DNA of 64,000 nt from Eubacterium oxidoreducens (GCF_900104415.1 NZ_FMXR01000017.1:19447-83446), one strand, 5' to 3'. Positions 27,248-37,485 are shown, counted from the stretch's first letter. Numbers and translations are program-made. The notes: generated by a model from the letters alone, not told the origin.

Positions 27248-28639
27248 ATGAATCAGGAAATGTTTCGTAATATCCCGAAGATGGATGTACTCTTAGAACT
27301 GCCACAGGCCGTAGCTTTAGAGAAGGAATATTCACATACCTATCTAAAAGAATCCATTCAGCAATATCTAGAGATGCTTCGAAGAAAAATCGCAAACGGC
27401 GAGCTAGACGCTGTTCCGGGGTCAATGGAAATTATAGAAGCAGTTGCCAAGAAGATGGAAACGGATACGCAGTATACATTAAAACCGGTGATTAATGCAA
27501 CCGGAGTGGTACTTCATACGAATCTGGGACGCGCACCGCTAGGAAGAGAGATTACAAAGCGCTTGCAAGATGTTGCACAAGGATATTGTAATCTGGAATA
27601 TGATATTAAAGAAGGAAAGCGGGGAAGCCGCTATGTACACGTCGAAAAGCTATTATGCAGATTGACCGGTGCGCAAGCCGCATTGGTTGTGAATAACAAT
27701 GCCGCTGCTGTCTTTTTGATGTTAAATACATTGGCTAAGGGAGAGTCCACCGTCATATCAAGAGGAGAACTTGTAGAAATAGGCGGCTCTTTTCGCATAC
27801 CGGAGATTATGGAACAGGCCGGTACACAGCTAATTGAAGTGGGAACGACCAATAAGACACATGCATCCGATTATATAAAGGCAATCGAAGAACAAGAGGC
27901 GAAAGTCCTGTTAAAAGTACATAGCAGCAATTTTGAAATAACCGGATTTTCTGAAAGTGTTGAAATCGAAGAATTGTCACAAATTGCAAAAGCACATGGA
28001 AAAATGCTGCTGTATGATTTGGGATCGGCCTTTATGATGCAGCCGGAGCGGTTGGGACTTCACGCCGGCAGCCTTGTACAAAAGGCAATCAAAGACGGCG
28101 CTGATGTGGTATGTTTTTCCGGAGATAAATTATTAGGATCGGCGCAGACCGGAATTATCCTTGGAAAGAAAGAATATATCGAACGTATGAAGAAAAATCA
28201 TCTGACTAGAATGCTCCGCGTAGATAAACTGACATTATCGGTATTAGAGCAGACTTTGCTTTATTATCAGGATGAGCGCGAGGCAATTTCTCATATTCCG
28301 GTAATGAAGATGCTTGAGGCCAGTCAAGAAACACTAAAAGAACGTGCGGGGAAACTGGCACAAGAACTAAAGCAGGCAGATGAAACATTAAACGCTCAAG
28401 TGGTTTCGTGCAAGGATGAACCGGGTGGCGGCTCTTTGCCAAATGTCTACTTAGATGGATATGCGGTAGTAATCAGCAAAGAAGGATGGAAAGTAGAAGA
28501 CCTTGAAAAGCAACTTCGCGGTTATAAGATTCCGATTATTGCAAGAATCTATAAAGATAGACTTCTTTTGTCAGTGAGAACCCTACAGGAAAAAGATGAC
28601 AAGGTTATAAAAGAAGCGTTAAAGGCCATCGAGGCATAA
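27248..28639 (+). CDS. selA: L-seryl-tRNA(Sec) selenium transferase
   Basis: A 463-residue PLP enzyme that converts seryl-tRNA(Sec) to selenocysteinyl-tRNA(Sec) using selenophosphate. Diagnostic parts: PVINATGVVLHTNLGRAPL (near residue 82), VVNNNAAAVFLMLNTLA (near 140), the HSSNFEITGFS region (near 225) and the PLP lysine in CFSGDKLLGSAQTGIILG (near 295). Length is the family norm. GGAGGAGAC precedes ATG 27248. It is followed by selB after 66 bp. Confidence 0.97.
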   Translation: MNQEMFRNIPKMDVLLELPQAVALEKEYSHTYLKESIQQYLEMLRRKIANGELDAVPGSMEIIEAVAKKMETDTQYTLKPVINATGVVLHTNLGRAPLGREITKRLQDVAQGYCNLEYDIKEGKRGSRYVHVEKLLCRLTGAQAALVVNNNAAAVFLMLNTLAKGESTVISRGELVEIGGSFRIPEIMEQAGTQLIEVGTTNKTHASDYIKAIEEQEAKVLLKVHSSNFEITGFSESVEIEELSQIAKAHGKMLLYDLGSAFMMQPERLGLHAGSLVQKAIKDGADVVCFSGDKLLGSAQTGIILGKKEYIERMKKNHLTRMLRVDKLTLSVLEQTLLYYQDEREAISHIPVMKMLEASQETLKERAGKLAQELKQADETLNAQVVSCKDEPGGGSLPNVYLDGYAVVISKEGWKVEDLEKQLRGYKIPIIARIYKDRLLLSVRTLQEKDDKVIKEALKAIEA

Positions 28640-28705
28640 CGTTATCTGCAAGCGAACAAGGTAGAATCTAACGTTGCAGTCATCACGCAGATATAGGAGA
28701 AATAC

Positions 28706-30607
28706 ATGAAGCATGTAATCATAGGAACGGCCGGTCATATAGATCATGGAAAGACCTGCCTTACCAAGGCGCTTACCGGAGTCGATACGGATCGACTAAA
28801 AGAAGAACAAAAGCGTGGAATCACAATTGAAAATGGCTACGCCAATCTGGTGCTTCCAAATGGGCAGACAGCCAGCATTATTGATGTGCCGGGGCATGAA
28901 AAATTTGTAAAAAATATGATTGCCGGAGCAACCGGAATCGATGCAGTTATGTTGATTGTAGCAGCAGATGAAGGTGTGATGCCGCAGACGAGAGAGCATC
29001 TGGATATATTACAACTGCTAGACATCGAAGTTGGTGTCGTCGTATTGACCAAGAAAGATCTTGTGGATGATGAGATGCTAGAGTTGGTAAAAGAAGATGT
29101 GCAAGATGCGGTTGCGGGAAGTTTCCTGGAAGATGCACCGATGATAGCAGTCAGCGCATATAACAAGGAAGGTATCGACGAGTTGAAAGAAAGTCTGGTG
29201 CAACTTTTGCAGGATGCACAAGAGAAGAATCACGACCGTTATTTTAGACTTCCCATAGACAGGGTCTTTACCATAAAAGGACATGGAACTGTTGTGACCG
29301 GAACGTCGCTAGATGGAACCATCAAAAATGATGCACAGATAGAAGTCTATCCACAGCAAAAGTTATCAAGAGTTAGGGAAATGCAAAACCATAATGCGCA
29401 GGCGAATAAAGTAACAGCGGGAATGCGCGTAGCGATGAATCTTCCGGATTTTGACAAGAGCGAGTTAAAGCGAGGAGATGTAGTTGCAGAGCCGGGAACC
29501 GTTATCTTGACAACAAAGATAGATGTCAAGCTGACGATAACAAAAGACTGTGAATACGTGATCAAGAATGCATCGCAGTTACATTTCTATCATGGAACAA
29601 GAGAGATGACCTGTAAGATTAGACTGTTAGAAGGCGATGAAGTGAAAGCAGGAGAGACCACCTATGCGCAGCTAAGATTCAAAGAACCTTTGGCAGCAAG
29701 GAATAAAGACCGTTTCGTCATCCGATTCTTTTCCCCGATGATCACCGTAGGAGGAGGTATGATTCTAGATGTGTCAGCGCGAAATCATAAGCGCTGTCAT
29801 GCAGAGACCTTGGCGGTATTTGACAGGCTCGCGAGCGAAGACTATGCAGAGCGTTTAGATCAGGTTATTGCGGAACGCGGCATATGGCCAACAACGGCAG
29901 AAGATCTTATAGTACGGGAAAATGAATCCAAGGCCGTGGTAAAGCAGACGGTCAGAAAACTTTTGGATGCCAAAAGCGTAGTGCTGATAGAGAAATATTA
30001 TTATGCAGTAAGAGAACTTCAGATTATCTGGCAGGAAATCGAAGAGATTTTAGGCGAATATCATAAGGCAAATCCATTAAGAAACGGCATGAATATTGCA
30101 GAACTAAGAAGCCGGATATACAATGGACAGGTTCCGAAAAAGGAAGTTGTCTTATCCTATTTTGAAGAGCAGGGGAAATTGCGATTTGAAAAAGAAAGCG
30201 TAGCGCTATCAACCTTTGAACCGACCATATTAGAAGGCTATGACGATCTTATGAAGGAGATAGAAGCGTATTATGTAAAAGCAGATGTGCGCTTCCCATC
30301 CAATGATGAAGTAAGAGCGCAGACATTTGCAGCAAAGGATATGAAAGCATTCGAAAGAGTATTTGAGCGCATGAGAAAAGATGGCAAATTGATTGCCCTC
30401 GATTCGAAATATTGTGTCTGGCATGAAGCGTATGACAAAGCACTAAGTACCTTTAAAGAAATGTCAAAAACGCAAAAGGAAATTAAGCTGGCAGAGTTTA
30501 AGGATGCGATGGAATTCTCAAGAAAATTTGCGCAGGTATACTTAGAATATTGGGACCGCACTCAGGTTACAAGAAGAATAGGCGATGCGCATGCACTAAG
30601 GCAATAA
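28706..30607 (+). CDS. selB: Selenocysteine-specific elongation factor SelB
   Basis: A 633-residue GTPase that brings Sec-tRNA(Sec) to UGA codons by binding the SECIS hairpin in mRNA. The EF-Tu-like part starts with [19 protein letters not shown], then [13 protein letters not shown] and LTKKDLV (G1, G3 and G4). Domains II and III follow, and the C-terminal 200 or so residues form the winged-helix repeats that bind SECIS RNA (from about residue 400: [16 protein letters not shown]). An AGGAG ribosome site precedes ATG 28706. Its client in this window is the fdhF UGA at 35767. Confidence 0.97.
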   Translation: MKHVIIGTAGHIDHGKTCLTKALTGVDTDRLKEEQKRGITIENGYANLVLPNGQTASIIDVPGHEKFVKNMIAGATGIDAVMLIVAADEGVMPQTREHLDILQLLDIEVGVVVLTKKDLVDDEMLELVKEDVQDAVAGSFLEDAPMIAVSAYNKEGIDELKESLVQLLQDAQEKNHDRYFRLPIDRVFTIKGHGTVVTGTSLDGTIKNDAQIEVYPQQKLSRVREMQNHNAQANKVTAGMRVAMNLPDFDKSELKRGDVVAEPGTVILTTKIDVKLTITKDCEYVIKNASQLHFYHGTREMTCKIRLLEGDEVKAGETTYAQLRFKEPLAARNKDRFVIRFFSPMITVGGGMILDVSARNHKRCHAETLAVFDRLASEDYAERLDQVIAERGIWPTTAEDLIVRENESKAVVKQTVRKLLDAKSVVLIEKYYYAVRELQIIWQEIEEILGEYHKANPLRNGMNIAELRSRIYNGQVPKKEVVLSYFEEQGKLRFEKESVALSTFEPTILEGYDDLMKEIEAYYVKADVRFPSNDEVRAQTFAAKDMKAFERVFERMRKDGKLIALDSKYCVWHEAYDKALSTFKEMSKTQKEIKLAEFKDAMEFSRKFAQVYLEYWDRTQVTRRIGDAHALRQ

Positions 30608-30623
30608 GAAATGAGGAAATGCG

Positions 30624-31649
30624 ATGAGTGAACCGATAGTATTTTGTAAGAGCGGTGGCTGCACGGCAAAGCTTGGACCGGGTGCCTTAAACCGCGTACT
30701 GGAAAAACTTCCCAAAGCAGATCGGGATGAGAAATTGCTGATCGGCTATGATAGCCATGATGATGCGGCCGTCTATCAGGTAAGTGAAGATCTTGCAATC
30801 GTACAGACACTGGACTTTTTTCCGCCAATGGTAGAAGATCCTTATACATTTGGCAAGATCGCCGCAACAAATGCCCTGAGCGATATCTATGCGATGGGCG
30901 GGGAGGTAAAGACGGCGCTGAATATCGTATGCTTCCCGCAAGAGTGGGATCTTAACATATTAGGAGAAATCATGCGTGGTGGCGCAGAGAAAGTCATTGA
31001 GGCAGGAGGCACCTTGGCCGGAGGGCATTCCATCTCAGATACCGATGTCAAGTATGGTCTGTCGGTTATGGGAGTCGTGAATCCTAAGAAGATGTACCCT
31101 AATGATGGCGGTCAGATTGGTGACAGCTTGATTCTCACCAAGAAGCTGGGTGTTGGAATTATGGCAGCGGCCAATCGCGTAGGGGCTGCCTCGAAAGAAG
31201 CGATGGAAGAAGCCATTACATCCATGACAACACTTAATAAATATGCAGCTGAGATTTTAAAAGACTATGAAGTCCACGCTTGTACGGATGTGACGGGATT
31301 TGGATTTTTGGGACATTTGCATGAGATGTTAGGAAAAGGATATGCGGCGCAGATTGATCTGGCGCATATACCGCATATTGCAGAAGCAGTGCATCATGCA
31401 GATGAGTTTTTGCTCACGGCAGCAGCCCAGAGAAATCGAAATCATATGGAACAATATGTAAGATTTGAAGATGTTCCATTTGCCATGGAAGAGATTTTGT
31501 ACGATCCGCAGACGTCAGGAGGACTATTGGCAGCAGTCGATAAGAATCAGGCAAAGGAAATCGTTCAAAAGATGCAATCGGCGGGACTTGCGGCACAAAT
31601 CGTGGGAACCATTACGCAAAAGGAAGATATCGAAATTATAGTTAAATAA
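30624..31649 (+). CDS. selD: Selenide, water dikinase (selenophosphate synthetase)
   Basis: A 341-residue enzyme that makes selenophosphate from selenide and ATP. The N-terminal active loop reads [15 protein letters not shown]: this is the cysteine form, not a selenocysteine form, with the essential Lys kept. Other family blocks are [12 protein letters not shown] (metal-binding Asp), [39 protein letters not shown] and [24 protein letters not shown] precedes the ATG. It sits between selB and yedF in the same orientation with short gaps. Confidence 0.97.
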   Translation: MSEPIVFCKSGGCTAKLGPGALNRVLEKLPKADRDEKLLIGYDSHDDAAVYQVSEDLAIVQTLDFFPPMVEDPYTFGKIAATNALSDIYAMGGEVKTALNIVCFPQEWDLNILGEIMRGGAEKVIEAGGTLAGGHSISDTDVKYGLSVMGVVNPKKMYPNDGGQIGDSLILTKKLGVGIMAAANRVGAASKEAMEEAITSMTTLNKYAAEILKDYEVHACTDVTGFGFLGHLHEMLGKGYAAQIDLAHIPHIAEAVHHADEFLLTAAAQRNRNHMEQYVRFEDVPFAMEEILYDPQTSGGLLAAVDKNQAKEIVQKMQSAGLAAQIVGTITQKEDIEIIVK

Positions 31650-31665
31650 AGAGAGGTAAGACAAC

Positions 31666-32292
31666 ATGAAAAAAACAGTCAATGCAATGGGCGATACCTG
31701 CCCGATTCCGGTAGTAAAAACAAAGAAAGCCATCAAAGAACTTGGCGGCGAGGGCGAGGTGGAAATCCTTGTAGATAACGAAGTTGCGGTACAGAATTTA
31801 ACCAAGATGGCGAACCAGAAGAAATATGGTATTAAGTCAAAGAAGGTGGAAGAAGGTAAGTACCAGGTAATTATGACAATCGGCGAAGAATCCGGTGATG
31901 CGGAGGATGTAGACGAATCGCAATTTGAAGCTTGCGACGTAAGAAGCGGAAAGAAGAATACCGTTGTGGTAATTTCCTCTGATGTTATGGGACAGGGCGA
32001 TGATGAGCTTGGAGCATCTTTGATGAAGAGCTTTATCTATGCGCTTTCCGAACAGGACAATCTGCCGACGACTATGCTCTTTTACAATGGCGGCGTAAAA
32101 GTGACCACACAAGGCTCGGTGTCAATTGAAGATCTGCAGTCATTAGAAGCACAGGGCGTTAAGATTATGAGCTGCGGAGCGTGCCTCAATTATTATGGCC
32201 TAACCGACAAGCTTCAGATTGGTGAGATTACGAATATGTATGCAATCGTAGAGACTATGATGAATGCAGATCATATTATAAAGCCTTCTTAA
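31666..32292 (+). CDS. yedF: YedF, sulfurtransferase-like selenium metabolism protein
   Basis: A 208-residue protein. The first 75 residues are a TusA/SirA-like domain with the MGDTCPIPVVKTKKAI cysteine motif; the rest is a DsrE/DsrF-like domain with VVISSDVMGQGDDELG and a second cysteine pair in MSCGACLNYYGL. Family members of this two-domain layout occur in selenium gene sets and are thought to carry reduced selenium or sulfur. Located between selD and a DUF3343 gene, so part of the same unit. Confidence 0.92.
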   Translation: MKKTVNAMGDTCPIPVVKTKKAIKELGGEGEVEILVDNEVAVQNLTKMANQKKYGIKSKKVEEGKYQVIMTIGEESGDAEDVDESQFEACDVRSGKKNTVVVISSDVMGQGDDELGASLMKSFIYALSEQDNLPTTMLFYNGGVKVTTQGSVSIEDLQSLEAQGVKIMSCGACLNYYGLTDKLQIGEITNMYAIVETMMNADHIIKPS

Positions 32293-32305
32293 AACGAGGA
32301 GCGCC

Positions 32306-32542
32306 ATGAGAGAGAAGAAATTAAGTCTGCTCATCACCTTTGAAGCGACTACGCAGGCAATGAAACTTGAGAAAGTGGCGGGTCAACAAGGCGTAGCGGG
32401 CAGGTTGATTCCACTTCCGCCGGCAGTTTCGGCCGGGTGCGGATTCGCCTTTAAGGCACCACTTGAAGAACGCCGGCGATTAGAAGAGTTAATCAAGGAA
32501 TGTGACATTGAAATTAAAGAAGTTTCGAAAATGCTCTTATAG
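32306..32542 (+). CDS. DUF3343 putative Se/S carrier-like protein
   Basis: A 78-residue protein of the DUF3343 family. The only cysteines are in SAGCGFAFKAP and KECDIEI; the first matches the conserved position in the family. Members are usually next to yedF, selD or cysteine desulfurases and are suspected to carry selenium or sulfur. It starts 14 bp after yedF with ACGAGGAGCG as ribosome site. It is the last gene of the selenium run before the formate dehydrogenase promoter. Confidence 0.85.
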   Translation: MREKKLSLLITFEATTQAMKLEKVAGQQGVAGRLIPLPPAVSAGCGFAFKAPLEERRRLEELIKECDIEIKEVSKMLL

Positions 32543-32610
32543 AGAAAATATATAAAAAGAATTAGCAATCATAATTGCTAAAAAAGTAAAGGGCTTTTTC
32601 GGTAAAAAAT

Positions 32611-32654
32611 GCGGTAAGAAATTGGTAACTATCCCTGTTTTTTACCGCTTTTTT
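32611..32654 (+). terminator. Terminator after the selenium gene run
   Basis: GCGGTAA at 32611 pairs with TTACCGC ending at 32648, followed by TTTTTT. Confidence 0.7.
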
Positions 32655-32734
32655 GGTGTGAATTGATAAATTGTTGTGAATTGTGCATTGATTTGAAGAA
32701 ATAAGTATGCAAAATGCTACCGGTTACCCTTTTG

Positions 32735-32765
32735 AAACCGCACAAATGCAGTGTTTATGCGGTTT
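32735..32765 (+). promoter_or_regulatory. Inverted repeat overlapping the formate dehydrogenase -35 box, possible operator
   Basis: AAACCGCA at 32735-32742 and TGCGGTTT at 32758-32765 are perfect 8-bp inverted arms with a 15-nt centre. The right arm overlaps the first bases of the TTGACA box, so a protein bound here would affect RNA polymerase. The bound regulator is unknown. Confidence 0.5.
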
Positions 32766-32792
32766 GACAATTATTGAAAATTTATATATATT
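32764..32792 (+). promoter_or_regulatory. Promoter of the formate dehydrogenase operon
   Basis: TTGACA at 32764-32769, 17-bp spacer, TATATT at 32787-32792; about 80 bp of leader precede the first gene. Confidence 0.7.
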
Positions 32793-32870
32793 CTTTATGG
32801 TGAGATTGTGGTTTAATGCCCATGGTCTCGATATATAGAGAAAATATTTAGCAGAAGTGGAGGAAATGTA

Positions 32871-34709
32871 ATGAGCAAACTGACAATAACTGGCATTCAT
32901 CATTCAAGTGCCAAGTTAAAAGATGATATGGCTCGTTTTGCGCGAAGAATCGAAGCAACACCACCTGGAATGTGTCCGGTAGCATTTCATTTGTCTTTAC
33001 TGAAATCAAGTGAAGTTCAGACATGTGGAAAGTGTGTACCATGCCGTGACGGTATTCCTCAGATGACTGCAATGCTTGAGAAGATCGTAAAGTGTGAGGC
33101 TACACCTGAGACTTTAGAGAACTTAAAAGCACTTGCAACTATCGTGCGTGATTCAGCAGACTGTGCAATCGGTTATGAAGCAGCAAATATTGTACTAAGT
33201 GGTATGGAAACATTTGCCGCAGAATATGCAAGCCATGTAAATGAAAAGCTTTGCACAGAAGATGTGGAACAGAAAGTACCATGTGAAGCTATGTGTCCGG
33301 CACACGTTAACGTACCGGCATATATCGCACTCGCAGGAGAGGGAGATTACGCAGGCGCAATCAACATGATTCGTCGTGACAATCCATTCCCGACAGCATG
33401 TGCTTTAATCTGTGAGCATCCATGTGAAGATAGATGCCGCCGTACTTTGATTGATGCACCAATCAATATCCGTGGAATCAAGAAATTTGCAGTTGATCAG
33501 CTGCATGCAGACAAGGTTCAGACACCGCCTCGTAATGTTGACACAGGCAAGAAGATTGCTGTAGTCGGAGGAGGCCCATCCGGACTTACCGCTGCTTACT
33601 TCCTGGCTCTTATGGGACACAAAGTAGTAGTATTTGAAGACAAGAAGGAACTTGGCGGAATGCTTCGCTATGGTATTCCTGCATATCGTTTTCCACGTGA
33701 GAGACTTGACGAAGATATTCGTGCAATCTTAGGCGTTGGAAATATCGAAGTAAAATACGAAACATATGTAGATGCCGAAGCTATGAAGAAGATTGCAGAA
33801 GAATATGATGCAGTCTATGTTGCAATCGGTGCTCATACCGGTAAGACTTTAAGACTTGCCAATACCGATGCCAAGGGCGTAAGCTCTGCCGTAGATATGC
33901 TTCGCGAGATCGGATACAATCGTTATCCGGATTTCCACGGCAAGAAGGTAGCTGTAGTCGGTGGTGGTAACGTAGCCATGGACTGTGCACGTACTTCCGT
34001 TCGTGCAGGCGCTGACGAAGTAACGGTTATCTACCGTCGTCGTCAGGAAGACATGACAGCGCTTCCATCCGAGGTGGAAAGTGCAATCGCCGAAGGCGTT
34101 GAGATGCTGACATTACAGGCTCCTGGAGATATCGTTGTAGATGATAACGGTAATTGCAAGGGTATTAAGGTACAGCCGCAGATGATTGGACCTGTTAAGG
34201 GAGGCCGTCCTGCACCTGTAACAGCTGACAAGCCGGAAGGATTTGTAGAAGCAGATGTTATCTTGATCGCAGTAGGTCAGGACATTGTCTGTCAGCCATT
34301 TGAAGAATTTGGAATGAAGACAGATCGTGGTCGATTTGTTGCAAATGAATACCTTGAAGCGGATGGTTATAAGAATATTTTCGTTGGTGGAGACTGCCAG
34401 ACAGGTCCTGCAACCGTTATCAAAGCAATTGGTGCAGGTAGAGTCGCAGCTAGAAACATCGATGAATTCTTAGGCTATCATCATAAATTAGACTGTGGAG
34501 TGGAAGTTCCAGAGCCAAAACAAAACGATCGTACGCCAAAAGGTCGAGTGAACATTACCGAAAGAGAAGCTCGTATCCGTAAGAACGATTTCCTTGGTGT
34601 GGAAAACGAAATGAGTCGTGAAGAGGCAGTTCAAGAATGTGGACGATGCCTTAGATGTGATCATTATGGATGTGGGGCTTTAGAAGGAGGAAGACTCAAC
34701 TATGATTAA
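32871..34709 (+). CDS. NuoF-tail/GltD-like FAD oxidoreductase subunit of formate dehydrogenase
   Basis: A 612-residue fusion. Residues about 40-110 match the NADH-binding-subunit 4Fe-4S tail (TCGKCVPCRDG, later DSADCAIG). From about 135 it follows the glutamate-synthase small-subunit (GltD) plan: an N-terminal Fe-S domain (CEAMCPAHVNVPAYI, CALICEHPCEDRCRR), the FAD site VVGGGPSGLTAAYFL (near 225) and the NAD(P) site VVGGGNVAMDCARTS (near 360), ending with GGDCQTGPATVIKAI. It should pass electrons between formate dehydrogenase and NAD(P)H or ferredoxin. GGAGG precedes the ATG, and its end overlaps fdhF by 8 bp, so the two are coupled. Whether NAD or NADP is used cannot be told here. Confidence 0.88.
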   Translation: MSKLTITGIHHSSAKLKDDMARFARRIEATPPGMCPVAFHLSLLKSSEVQTCGKCVPCRDGIPQMTAMLEKIVKCEATPETLENLKALATIVRDSADCAIGYEAANIVLSGMETFAAEYASHVNEKLCTEDVEQKVPCEAMCPAHVNVPAYIALAGEGDYAGAINMIRRDNPFPTACALICEHPCEDRCRRTLIDAPINIRGIKKFAVDQLHADKVQTPPRNVDTGKKIAVVGGGPSGLTAAYFLALMGHKVVVFEDKKELGGMLRYGIPAYRFPRERLDEDIRAILGVGNIEVKYETYVDAEAMKKIAEEYDAVYVAIGAHTGKTLRLANTDAKGVSSAVDMLREIGYNRYPDFHGKKVAVVGGGNVAMDCARTSVRAGADEVTVIYRRRQEDMTALPSEVESAIAEGVEMLTLQAPGDIVVDDNGNCKGIKVQPQMIGPVKGGRPAPVTADKPEGFVEADVILIAVGQDIVCQPFEEFGMKTDRGRFVANEYLEADGYKNIFVGGDCQTGPATVIKAIGAGRVAARNIDEFLGYHHKLDCGVEVPEPKQNDRTPKGRVNITEREARIRKNDFLGVENEMSREEAVQECGRCLRCDHYGCGALEGGRLNYD

Positions 34710-37419
34710 TATTACAATTGATGGAATCAGCATGGCATGCGATGAGAATCTTACGATTCTTGAGGCCGCAAAAAATGCCGGTATTTCGATTCCTACATTA
34801 TGCTATCTAAAAGAGCGCAACGAAATTGGTTCTTGTCGTGTCTGTGTCGTGGAAGTAGAAGGACAAGATAACCTGGTTGCTTCTTGTAATACGAAAGTTC
34901 AGGAAGGCATGAGCATCCTGACAAATTCTGAAAAAGTAATTGCTGCCCGTAAGATGAACTTGAATCTTGTTCTGGCAAATCACGGACTTGATTCTACACA
35001 GCATTGCTTTACATGTGCAAAAAATGGCGCCTGTGAGCTTCAGGCACTTTGCCGTGAATATGAAATTGATGAACCGATGTTTACTGTGGAAAAGACACAC
35101 GAACCGGTTCTTGACAGCAATCCATTCTTAACCTATGACCCGAATCTGTGTATTCAGTGTCAGCGATGCATTGGTGCTTGTAACGAAGCTGCCGGCAATC
35201 ATACACTTCGCACAGCGAAAAAGGGTGTAAAGACAGCAATCATGGCTCCATTTGGAGAAGGCTGGAAAGCAACCACCTGCGAATCTTGCGGTAACTGCGC
35301 TCAGGCTTGTCCGACAGGAGCATTGACGGAGAAGAGAAGAAAGAATTATCGCGATTGGGAAGTGAAGAAGGTTCTTACAACCTGTCCTCACTGTGCAGTT
35401 GGATGTCAGTATTATCTTGTTGTAAAAGACAACAAGATTGTGGATACAGAAGCTGCACCTGGACCGACTAATAAGTCGCTTCTGTGCGTGAAAGGTCGTT
35501 CTGCAAGTTTCGACTTTATCGATTCTAAGGAAAGACTTCGCGATCCTTTAATCAAGAATAAGGAAACCGGTGAATTTGAAAAGGCAACCTGGGATGAAGC
35601 TCTTGACCTTGTTGCAAGCAAATTTACCGAAATCAAAGAAAAGCATGGCGCAGATTCTCTTGCTGCATTTGCCTGCTCACGTTCTACGAACGAAGATATT
35701 TATTTACTTCAGAAAATGGCCCGCACAGCCTTCGGCACAAACAATACCGATAACTGTGCGCGAGTCTGACACGCTCCTACAGTTGCCGGTCTGGCAACCA
35801 CACTTGGCTCAGGAGCCATGACAAATACAATCGAGGACATTACATCTAAGTCTGACGTAATTCTTCTGGTTGGGTCGAATCCTGAAGAAGCACACCCGGT
35901 ACTGGGTATGCATATCCGTAGAGCAGTAGAACACGGAACTAGATTAATCGTGGTTGATCCACGTGACATCGGTCTTACTAAGAAAGCTGATGTACATCTT
36001 AAATTAAAACCGGGTACGAACGTTGCCTTTTCAAATGGTATGATTCATATCATGATTCGCGACGGCCTGGTAGATGAAGAATTCATCAAGAATCGTACAG
36101 ATGGTACGAAGTTTGAAGAATTAAAGAAAATGGTAGAATCTTATACACCTGAGCGTGTTGCTAAGATCTGTCATATCGAGGAAGATCGCCTCGTAGAAGC
36201 CGCTCATATGTATGCGAAAGCAGACCGTGCGCCAATCATTTATTGTCTTGGTGTTACCGAGCATTCTACAGGAACACAAGGCGTTATGTCTTTAAGTAAC
36301 ATTGCCATGGTTTGTGGTAAACTCGGTCGCGAAGGCTGTGGTGTGAACCCGATCCGTGGACAGAACAACGTACAGGGTGCCTGCGACATGGGCGCAATGC
36401 CAACTGATTTCACTGGATATCAAAAGGTTGCTAATCCTGATGTTATTGCGAAGTTCGAAAAGGCATGGAACACGAAGCTGAATCCTAAGGTTGGTATCAA
36501 AGCAACGGAGTGCTTCCCTAAGATGATTGAAGGCGAAATCAAAGGTCTGTTCATCTTTGGTGAAGATCCTATGAGAACCGATCCGGATACGCATCATGTT
36601 CAAAAGGCTCTTGAAAGTCTCGACTTCCTTGTTGTAGATGAACTCTTTATGACAGAAACAGCAAAATATGCTGATGTTATCCTTCCTGGTCGCAGTTATG
36701 CCGAGAAGGAGGGTACATTCTCGAATACAGAACGTCGCGTACAGCGTGTTCGTAAAGCTATCGAAGTTGCCGGCAATACGAAACCGGACACTTGGATCTT
36801 TACGGAAATCATGCAGCGTATGGGTTACAATCAGCCACATCTTACGCCTAAGGAAATTATGCATGAGATTGCTTCTGTTACGCCATCTTTCGCTGGTATC
36901 TCACATGAGAGACTTGATAGCGAAGAAGTTGGTGGAATGGGACTTCAGTGGCCATGTACATCACCGGATCATCCGGGTACTCCGATTATGCATGTTGGCA
37001 AATTCTCCAGAGGAGAAGGTGACTACAGCATCGCTGAGTACAAGGAATCGGTTGAAATGCCGGATGATGAATATCCATTTATCATGATGACAGGACGTAT
37101 CTTGTATCACTACAATGCCTGCGCTATGACAGACAAGACGGAAGGTATCAATGAAATCGCAAACAGCTCATTCATTGAGATTAACGATCAAGATGCCCAA
37201 AGACTTGGCATTGCAGATGGCGACAGAGTAAAAGTAGCATCACGTCGTGGTGAAATTGAATCTACTGCCCGCGTTTCTTCGAAGACCGGCGTTGGCGAAG
37301 TATGGATGCCATTCCACTTCCAGGATGGTAATTCAAACTGGCTGACAATTGCTGCTCTCGATAGTATTGCAAAAGCACCTGAATATAAGGTATGCGCAGT
37401 AACAATCAAAAAAGCATAA
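34702..37419 (+). CDS. fdhF: Selenocysteine-containing formate dehydrogenase, catalytic subunit
   Basis: A 905-residue molybdopterin enzyme with selenocysteine at codon 356, encoded by TGA at 35767-35769. The frame is the same before and after this codon, and NCARV-U-HAPTVAGLATT matches the RVUHGP context of known enzymes; reading TGA as stop would split the gene in two. Domains in order: 2Fe-2S (GSCRVCVVEVEG), NuoG-type cluster (HCFTCAKNGACELQALC), two 4Fe-4S motifs (CIQCQRCIGAC, CESCGNCAQACP), the Fe4S4 site of the catalytic domain (CPHCAVGCQYY), the Mo-bis-MGD domain and the C-terminal molydopterin-dinucleotide barrel. It oxidises formate or reduces CO2, possibly serving a Wood-Ljungdahl-type branch. 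It overlaps the upstream flavoprotein gene; a terminator follows. Confidence 0.96.
35767..35769 (+). other. UGA codon recoded as selenocysteine
   Basis: In-frame TGA at codon 356 of fdhF. Homologous sequence continues without frame change on both sides; selA, selB, selC and selD are all in this window, and a SECIS hairpin follows. Confidence 0.95.
35770..35800 (+). promoter_or_regulatory. Bacterial SECIS element of fdhF
   Basis: GTTGCC (35782-35787) and GGCAAC (35793-35798) form a 6-bp stem with the loop GGTCT, 12 nt after the UGA. The GGUCU apical loop is the same as in the well-studied E. coli fdhF SECIS, where SelB contacts it. Confidence 0.9.
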
Positions 37420-37438
37420 TGATTCAATTGTAATATCG

Positions 37439-37475
37439 AATGGACAGAGGGATAAGACCCTCTGTCCATTTTTTG
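37439..37475 (+). terminator. Terminator of the formate dehydrogenase operon
   Basis: AATGGACAGAGGG and CCCTCTGTCCATT form a 13-bp stem with a short loop, followed by T residues. Confidence 0.92.
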
Positions 37476-37485
37476 TGTGGAAATA

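Larger units (their letters stand above)
32543..32870 (+). other. Intergenic region between the selenium and formate dehydrogenase units
   Basis: This 328-bp stretch holds no gene. It has a short hairpin TTAGCAA/TTGCTAA (32564-32581), a terminator at 32611-32654, an 8-bp inverted repeat at 32735-32765 and a promoter at 32764-32792, each listed separately. The remainder is AT-rich leader. Confidence 0.75.

Noticed and set aside
30624..30700. Selenocysteine form of SelD
   Set aside because: The active loop codon is a cysteine codon (GGCTGC context) and no in-frame TGA is present.
35767..35818. Frameshift or true stop splitting a formate dehydrogenase pseudogene
   Set aside because: The frame is unchanged across the TGA, the flanking residues match selenocysteine enzymes, and a SECIS hairpin and all sel genes are present.
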